From an uncultured Bacilli bacterium (GTDB lineage Bacteria; Bacillota_I; Bacilli_A; RF39; UBA660): 17,425 nt of DNA. A program made the translations under genes and the position numbers. Every line of letters starts with the position of its first letter. The first letter of the stretch is position 1. The notes under the pieces are model-generated. The model worked only from the letters and a program-made list of their open reading frames with translations, was not told where the DNA came from and ran no database searches. The stretch is taken from contig CAKOZD010000021.1 of assembly GCA_934131175.1 (NCBI GenBank), positions 1 to 17,425 of the forward strand, given 5' to 3'. This document shows, one piece after another, positions 14,143 to 17,425 of this stretch.

Positions 14143-14994
14143 ATGAAACTTTTAGTTGAACCAATGAATAAAGAAAATTTAGAATTTAATTGTGATGGGT
14201 TAATACTAGCAATTAAAGATTATGCAGTAGAGTCTAATACATATTTTACTCTTGATGAAATTAAAAATATACGTGATTCATTTAATGGAGAAATATTTGT
14301 AAAATTAAATAAAAATTTAATGAATGATGATATTTCTTTTGTAAAAGGTATTTTAGTTCAATTAGACAAAATGAATATAACTGGAGTGTTCTTTTATGAT
14401 TTAGCTGTTTTAGAGTTAAAGCGAGAACTTAACTTAAATATTGATTTAGTTTGGAATCAAACTCATATGGTTAATAATTATAAGACATGTAATTACTATT
14501 ATAGTAAAGGAGTAAAATATGCTCTTCTTGGAAAAGAAATAACTTTAGATGAAATTTTAGAAATAATAAATTTAAGTGATATTACAAGTATGGTAGAAGT
14601 TGTTAGTAAACCTAGTGTTGCTTTTTCTAAAAGAAAGTTAGTTTCTAATTATTATAAAGATATGGGTATTGATGGAAGTAATGAGATTATTGTTAATGAA
14701 AAAGTTAGTAATTTAAATTTTGATATTAAAGAGGATAGTAATGGTACAGTGTTCTTTTTAGATTTAATTACAAATGGTACTAGTATTATAAGAGATTTAT
14801 ATGACAATGGGTGTTCTTATATTATTATGAGGGAGTATGGAATTGATAATTTTAGAGAATTAGTTAATGATACTATGGAATATATTAAAGACTCTTGTAG
14901 TGATTTATCATATGTTTTGAAGTATAAAAAGTTAGGGGATAGTACAAATTTCTTTTTTAAGAAAACTATTTATAGGGTGAAGAAGAATGGATAA
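14143..14994 (+). CDS. trhP1: U32-family tRNA uridine hydroxylation protein TrhP1 (YrrN-like)
   Basis: This is the shorter of the paired U32 peptidase-like proteins that are required in B. subtilis for 5-hydroxyuridine at wobble position 34 of tRNA. It is recognised by its place directly before the clear TrhP2 gene, its 283-residue length (YrrN is about 300) and the alternating strand-helix pattern of a TIM-barrel-like U32 domain. Recognisable pieces are D-G-L-I-L-A-I-K-D-Y near residue 18 and V-W-N-Q-T-H-M-V-N-N-Y near 104. It lacks the H-G-x2-C iron-sulfur signature that the partner has. A S-K-R-K-L-V-S-N-Y-Y segment near 163-172 corresponds to the family's 'R..L..nyf' region. It overlaps trhP2 by 8 nt, so the two are translationally coupled. 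Direct sequence identity is weaker than for TrhP2. Confidence 0.78.
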   Translation: MKLLVEPMNKENLEFNCDGLILAIKDYAVESNTYFTLDEIKNIRDSFNGEIFVKLNKNLMNDDISFVKGILVQLDKMNITGVFFYDLAVLELKRELNLNIDLVWNQTHMVNNYKTCNYYYSKGVKYALLGKEITLDEILEIINLSDITSMVEVVSKPSVAFSKRKLVSNYYKDMGIDGSNEIIVNEKVSNLNFDIKEDSNGTVFFLDLITNGTSIIRDLYDNGCSYIIMREYGIDNFRELVNDTMEYIKDSCSDLSYVLKYKKLGDSTNFFFKKTIYRVKKNG

Positions 14995-16192
14995 GAGAAT
15001 TGAATTGTTGTCTCCTGCTGGAGATTTAGAAAGATTAAAAGTAACTTTATTATATGGAGCAGATGCTGTATATATTGGAGGAGAAAAATATAGTTTACGT
15101 GCTAATGCGACTAATTTTAGTATAGATGAAATTAGGGAGGGCTGTCTATTTGCACATAAGCTTGGTAAAAGAGTTCATTTAACTTTAAACATAGTTTTTC
15201 ATAATGAGGATATGGAAGGAGTTAAAGAATACATAAGAGATGTAGTAAATGCTGGAATTGATGCATTTATTGTAAGTGATCCATTTATTATTTCTTATAT
15301 AAAAGAGACATATCCTGATGTTGAAGTGCATCTTTCTACACAAAATTCTACTAGTAATTATAAAGCAGTTCAATACTTTGAAGAAGAGGGAGTTGATAGA
15401 GTAGTACTTGCTCGTGAACTTTCAAAAGTTGAGATTAGTGATATTATTAAGAAAACTAATGTAGATATTGAAGTGTTTATTCATGGAGCAATGTGTACAT
15501 GTTTTAGTGGTAGATGTGCTTTATCAAATTACGTTACTAATCGTGATGCGAATAGAGGAGGATGTGCTCAAGTATGTAGATTTGCTTTTAAGAGTCAAGA
15601 AGAAAAAGATTTTACGATGGCAACAAAAGATATGAATATGTCTAAGCATATTGGTGATTTAATTGATATTGGTGTTAGAAGTATGAAAGTAGAAGGAAGA
15701 ATGAGGTCTTTATATTATTTAGCAACAGTTATTGGAACATACAGAGATATTGTTGATAATTATTATGATGGGACACTTACGCCTGATATGATGGAAGTTT
15801 TTGAAGAAAGGCTAAATAGGGTTGCTAATCGTGAAACTACTAGTCATTATTTCTTAAAAGAAGCAGATTATACTGATCAGTATTATACTGGAAGAGTAGA
15901 AGTTTCTAATCAAGATTATTTAGGACAAGTTATTAGTTTTGATATGGAAAATAAATTACTAAAGTTTTATGAAAGAAATTATTTTGAGGTTGGAGATGTT
16001 ATTGAAGTATTTACTCCAAATGGGGCACATTTAGAATTTACTTTAGAGAAGTTATATAATGAAGATATGGAAAGTATTGATGTAGCAAGACATCCTGATA
16101 ATATATATTATTTATATTTAGATACACTTATTGATATTCCAGAGTATTCAATGATTAAGATTGTTTCTAGAAAGAGGGATTTAAATGAATAA
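14987..16192 (+). CDS. trhP2: U32-family tRNA uridine hydroxylation protein TrhP2 (YrrO-like)
   Basis: This 401-residue U32 family protein is equivalent to B. subtilis YrrO/TrhP2 and E. coli TrhP, which act in prephenate-dependent hydroxylation of tRNA U34. The opening E-L-L-S-P-A-G-D-L-E-R-L-K, then A-V-Y-I-G-G and S-L-R-A-N-A, is typical. The signature H166-G-A-M-C170 continues through G-R-C177-A-L-S-N-Y and N-R-D-A-N-R-G-G-C193-A-Q-V-C197-R. These cysteines are the likely iron-sulfur ligands, and an extra C172 lies within the motif. V-E-G-R-M-R-S near 235 and the C-terminal barrel-like domain (after about 310) complete the family length. The start overlaps trhP1 by 8 nt behind GGGTGA. The gene downstream also overlaps by 8 nt. 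With trmR it gives the full mo5U34 pathway. Confidence 0.92.
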   Translation: MDKRIELLSPAGDLERLKVTLLYGADAVYIGGEKYSLRANATNFSIDEIREGCLFAHKLGKRVHLTLNIVFHNEDMEGVKEYIRDVVNAGIDAFIVSDPFIISYIKETYPDVEVHLSTQNSTSNYKAVQYFEEEGVDRVVLARELSKVEISDIIKKTNVDIEVFIHGAMCTCFSGRCALSNYVTNRDANRGGCAQVCRFAFKSQEEKDFTMATKDMNMSKHIGDLIDIGVRSMKVEGRMRSLYYLATVIGTYRDIVDNYYDGTLTPDMMEVFEERLNRVANRETTSHYFLKEADYTDQYYTGRVEVSNQDYLGQVISFDMENKLLKFYERNYFEVGDVIEVFTPNGAHLEFTLEKLYNEDMESIDVARHPDNIYYLYLDTLIDIPEYSMIKIVSRKRDLNE

Positions 16193-17318
16193 TATTGAAG
16201 TTTTAAAAAGTAATTTTTTAAATAAAGAAAAATTTTTAAGTGAGTTTGCAACTAAGAGTAGTGACGCGATACGTTATTTTGAACTTACTGATAAAAATGA
16301 TATTAGACCACCTTATTTTCATGATATAGATAGAATAATTTATTCACTTAGTTATACGAGATATCTTGATAAAACACAAGTCTTTACAAAGAGTGATAAT
16401 GATCATGTTAGTAAGAGAATTACACATGTTCAATTAGTTAGTAAGGTTGCTAGAACTATAGGTAGAGCACTTAATTTAAATGAAGATTTAATAGAGGCAA
16501 TGGCTTTAGGACATGATATTGGACATACTCCTCTAGGACATACAGGAGAGGCTTTTTTAAACGAAATTTCTTTACGTGAACTGGGAGAATATTTCTCACA
16601 TAATATTCAAAGTGTAAGAGATTTGATGTTTATAGAAAATAATGGTAATGGACTTAATTTAACAGTTCAAGTATATGATGGGATAATGTGTCATAATGGT
16701 GAGATGCTAGAACCTATATATAGACCAGTTAGTAAAACAAAAGAAGAATTTTTAAGAGAATATAACTTAGCTTATAAAGATATAAAAACTTCTCGTACAT
16801 TTAGACCAATGACACTAGAAGGTTGTGTTGTACGTATTAGTGATATAATTGGTTATATTGGTAGGGATATAGAAGATGCTATTATGTTAGGAATTATAAA
16901 AAGGGAAGAATTACCTGATTCAATTTCTAATGTATTAGGTACAACTAATAGAGAAATTATTAATACTATTGTTATGGATATAGTTAATAATAGTTTAAAT
17001 AAGCCTTATATAAAGTTAAGTGATGATGTATTTAAGGCATTATTTGATTTAAAAAAATTTAATTATGAGCATATTTATAAATATGGTATGACAGATGAGA
17101 TGAAAGAATATTATTCTATTGGTATGAATAAACTATTTACTAGATATCTTGATGATATTAGAAATAAGAATTATGAGAGTGATATTTTTACAATATTTTT
17201 AAATGGTCAATCTGATGAGTATAATTTAAATACTTCTGATAAGAGAAAAGTTATAGATTTTATTGCTGGTATGACTGATGATTTCTTTATGAATGAGGTA
17301 GATAATTTAAATAAATAG
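16185..17318 (+). CDS. dGTPase-like HD-domain phosphohydrolase
   Basis: This HD-superfamily enzyme resembles deoxyguanosine triphosphate triphosphohydrolases, which split dNTPs into nucleoside and triphosphate. The metal-binding set is visible: H81 (R-I-T-H), H110-D111 in L-G-H-D-I-G-H-T-P-x-G-H119, and D220 in R-I-S-D-I-I-G-Y-I-G-R-D-I-E-D. R-P-P-Y-F-x-D-x-D-R-I-x-x-S near 41-54 is the usual nucleotide-side motif ahead of the HD core. At 377 residues it fits the shorter bacterial dGTPase-like group. The true substrate cannot be assigned. It begins inside the trhP2 stop region (8-nt overlap) behind AGAGGGA, so it is the last gene of that operon. In B. subtilis the yrrMNO genes are followed by udk instead. 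Confidence 0.87.
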   Translation: MNNIEVLKSNFLNKEKFLSEFATKSSDAIRYFELTDKNDIRPPYFHDIDRIIYSLSYTRYLDKTQVFTKSDNDHVSKRITHVQLVSKVARTIGRALNLNEDLIEAMALGHDIGHTPLGHTGEAFLNEISLRELGEYFSHNIQSVRDLMFIENNGNGLNLTVQVYDGIMCHNGEMLEPIYRPVSKTKEEFLREYNLAYKDIKTSRTFRPMTLEGCVVRISDIIGYIGRDIEDAIMLGIIKREELPDSISNVLGTTNREIINTIVMDIVNNSLNKPYIKLSDDVFKALFDLKKFNYEHIYKYGMTDEMKEYYSIGMNKLFTRYLDDIRNKNYESDIFTIFLNGQSDEYNLNTSDKRKVIDFIAGMTDDFFMNEVDNLNK

Positions 17319-17327
17319 TAGTTTAAA

Positions 17328-17362
17328 GCGGTAATTTTGTTGAATTACTGTCAAATTTTTTT
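17328..17362 (+). terminator. Probable terminator after the HD gene
   Basis: Bases 17328-17336 pair with 17343-17351 (9 bp, two G-T wobbles) around a 6-nt loop. Four bases later there are seven T residues (17356-17362). It starts 10 nt after the stop codon. An alternative hairpin pairs 17342-17350 with 17371-17380, so the fold is not unique. Confidence 0.45.
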
Positions 17363-17402
17363 GAAAATGTCAGTAAATTCATTTTGAGAGAATGTCAGTA
17401 AA
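17363..17402. repeat. Two tandem 15-bp repeats containing TGTCAGTAAA
   Basis: GAAAATGTCAGTAAA at 17363-17377 and GAGAATGTCAGTAAA at 17388-17402 differ at one base and lie 25 bp apart. Both are preceded by a T-rich ATTTT block. A diverged, inverted copy (TTACTGTC, 17345-17352) precedes them. The sequence continues to the window edge with TTAGTAAC. No gene is visible after 17318. Repeats of this kind occur inside the ends of some insertion sequences, but no transposase is in view. Confidence 0.6.
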
Positions 17403-17425
17403 GTAATTTGTTAGTAACATCAAAA

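Noticed and set aside
15185..15373. 62-codon minus-strand ORF within trhP2
   Set aside because: Antisense shadow of a conserved gene; Ile/Asn/Tyr-rich with no ribosome binding site.

Overview
The window is a very AT-rich stretch of bacterial chromosome. It has dense same-strand operons, consensus AGGAGG ribosome binding sites, and -35/-10 promoters with extended TG motifs. The cluster ireB-ruvX-DUF1292-mltG-trmR-(two genes)-trhP1-trhP2 follows the Bacillus yrzL-yrrK-yrzB-yrrL-yrrM-yrrN-yrrO order, so this is Firmicutes (Bacilli) DNA. The low GC suggests one of the uncultured, gut-associated Bacilli/Mollicutes-related lineages; that placement is inference. TGG is used for tryptophan and TGA is a stop (ruvX), so the standard bacterial code applies. 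No rRNA, tRNA, CRISPR array or transposase gene was seen.

Layout. 1-74: 3' end of an unknown gene with its terminator. 87-1022 (minus): exported glycerophosphodiester phosphodiesterase. 1023-1337: two divergent promoters and a leader of about 200 nt that ends in a terminator-like hairpin just before the next start codon. 1338-3900: a two-gene operon of a Pr6Pr/AIG1-like membrane protein and an AMP-forming acyl ligase, closed by a strong terminator. 4001-6580: a single hybrid sensor kinase (7TM-HisKA-HATPase-REC-HPt). 6711-7169 (minus): a TspO/MBR protein, convergent with the kinase and divergent from the next operon. 7240-9670: a rhomboid protease and an unknown helical protein.

9741-14042: ireB, ruvX, a DUF1292 gene, mltG, trmR, a membrane-anchored NlpC/P60 hydrolase and a single-pass membrane protein. 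These are tightly packed after a good promoter and end at a hairpin terminator. 14143-17318: trhP1, trhP2 and a dGTPase-like HD hydrolase, overlapping by 8 nt each, with their own extended -10 promoter. After 17318 comes another hairpin, then tandem copies of a TGTCAGTAAA-containing repeat that runs to the window edge and may be the end of a mobile element.

Two themes run through the right half. One is wall-linked: IreB (control of peptidoglycan precursor synthesis), MltG (glycan strand termination), the NlpC/P60 peptidase and its membrane neighbour. The other is wobble-uridine modification of tRNA: TrhP1/TrhP2 make 5-hydroxyuridine-34 and TrmR methylates it. The most interesting points are the attenuator-like leader with a possible 11-codon leader peptide at 1140-1337, the pairing of an AIG1-like protein with an acyl ligase, the fusion of a pilin-like two-helix membrane domain to an NlpC/P60 peptidase inserted into a conserved tRNA-modification cluster, and the terminal repeats.
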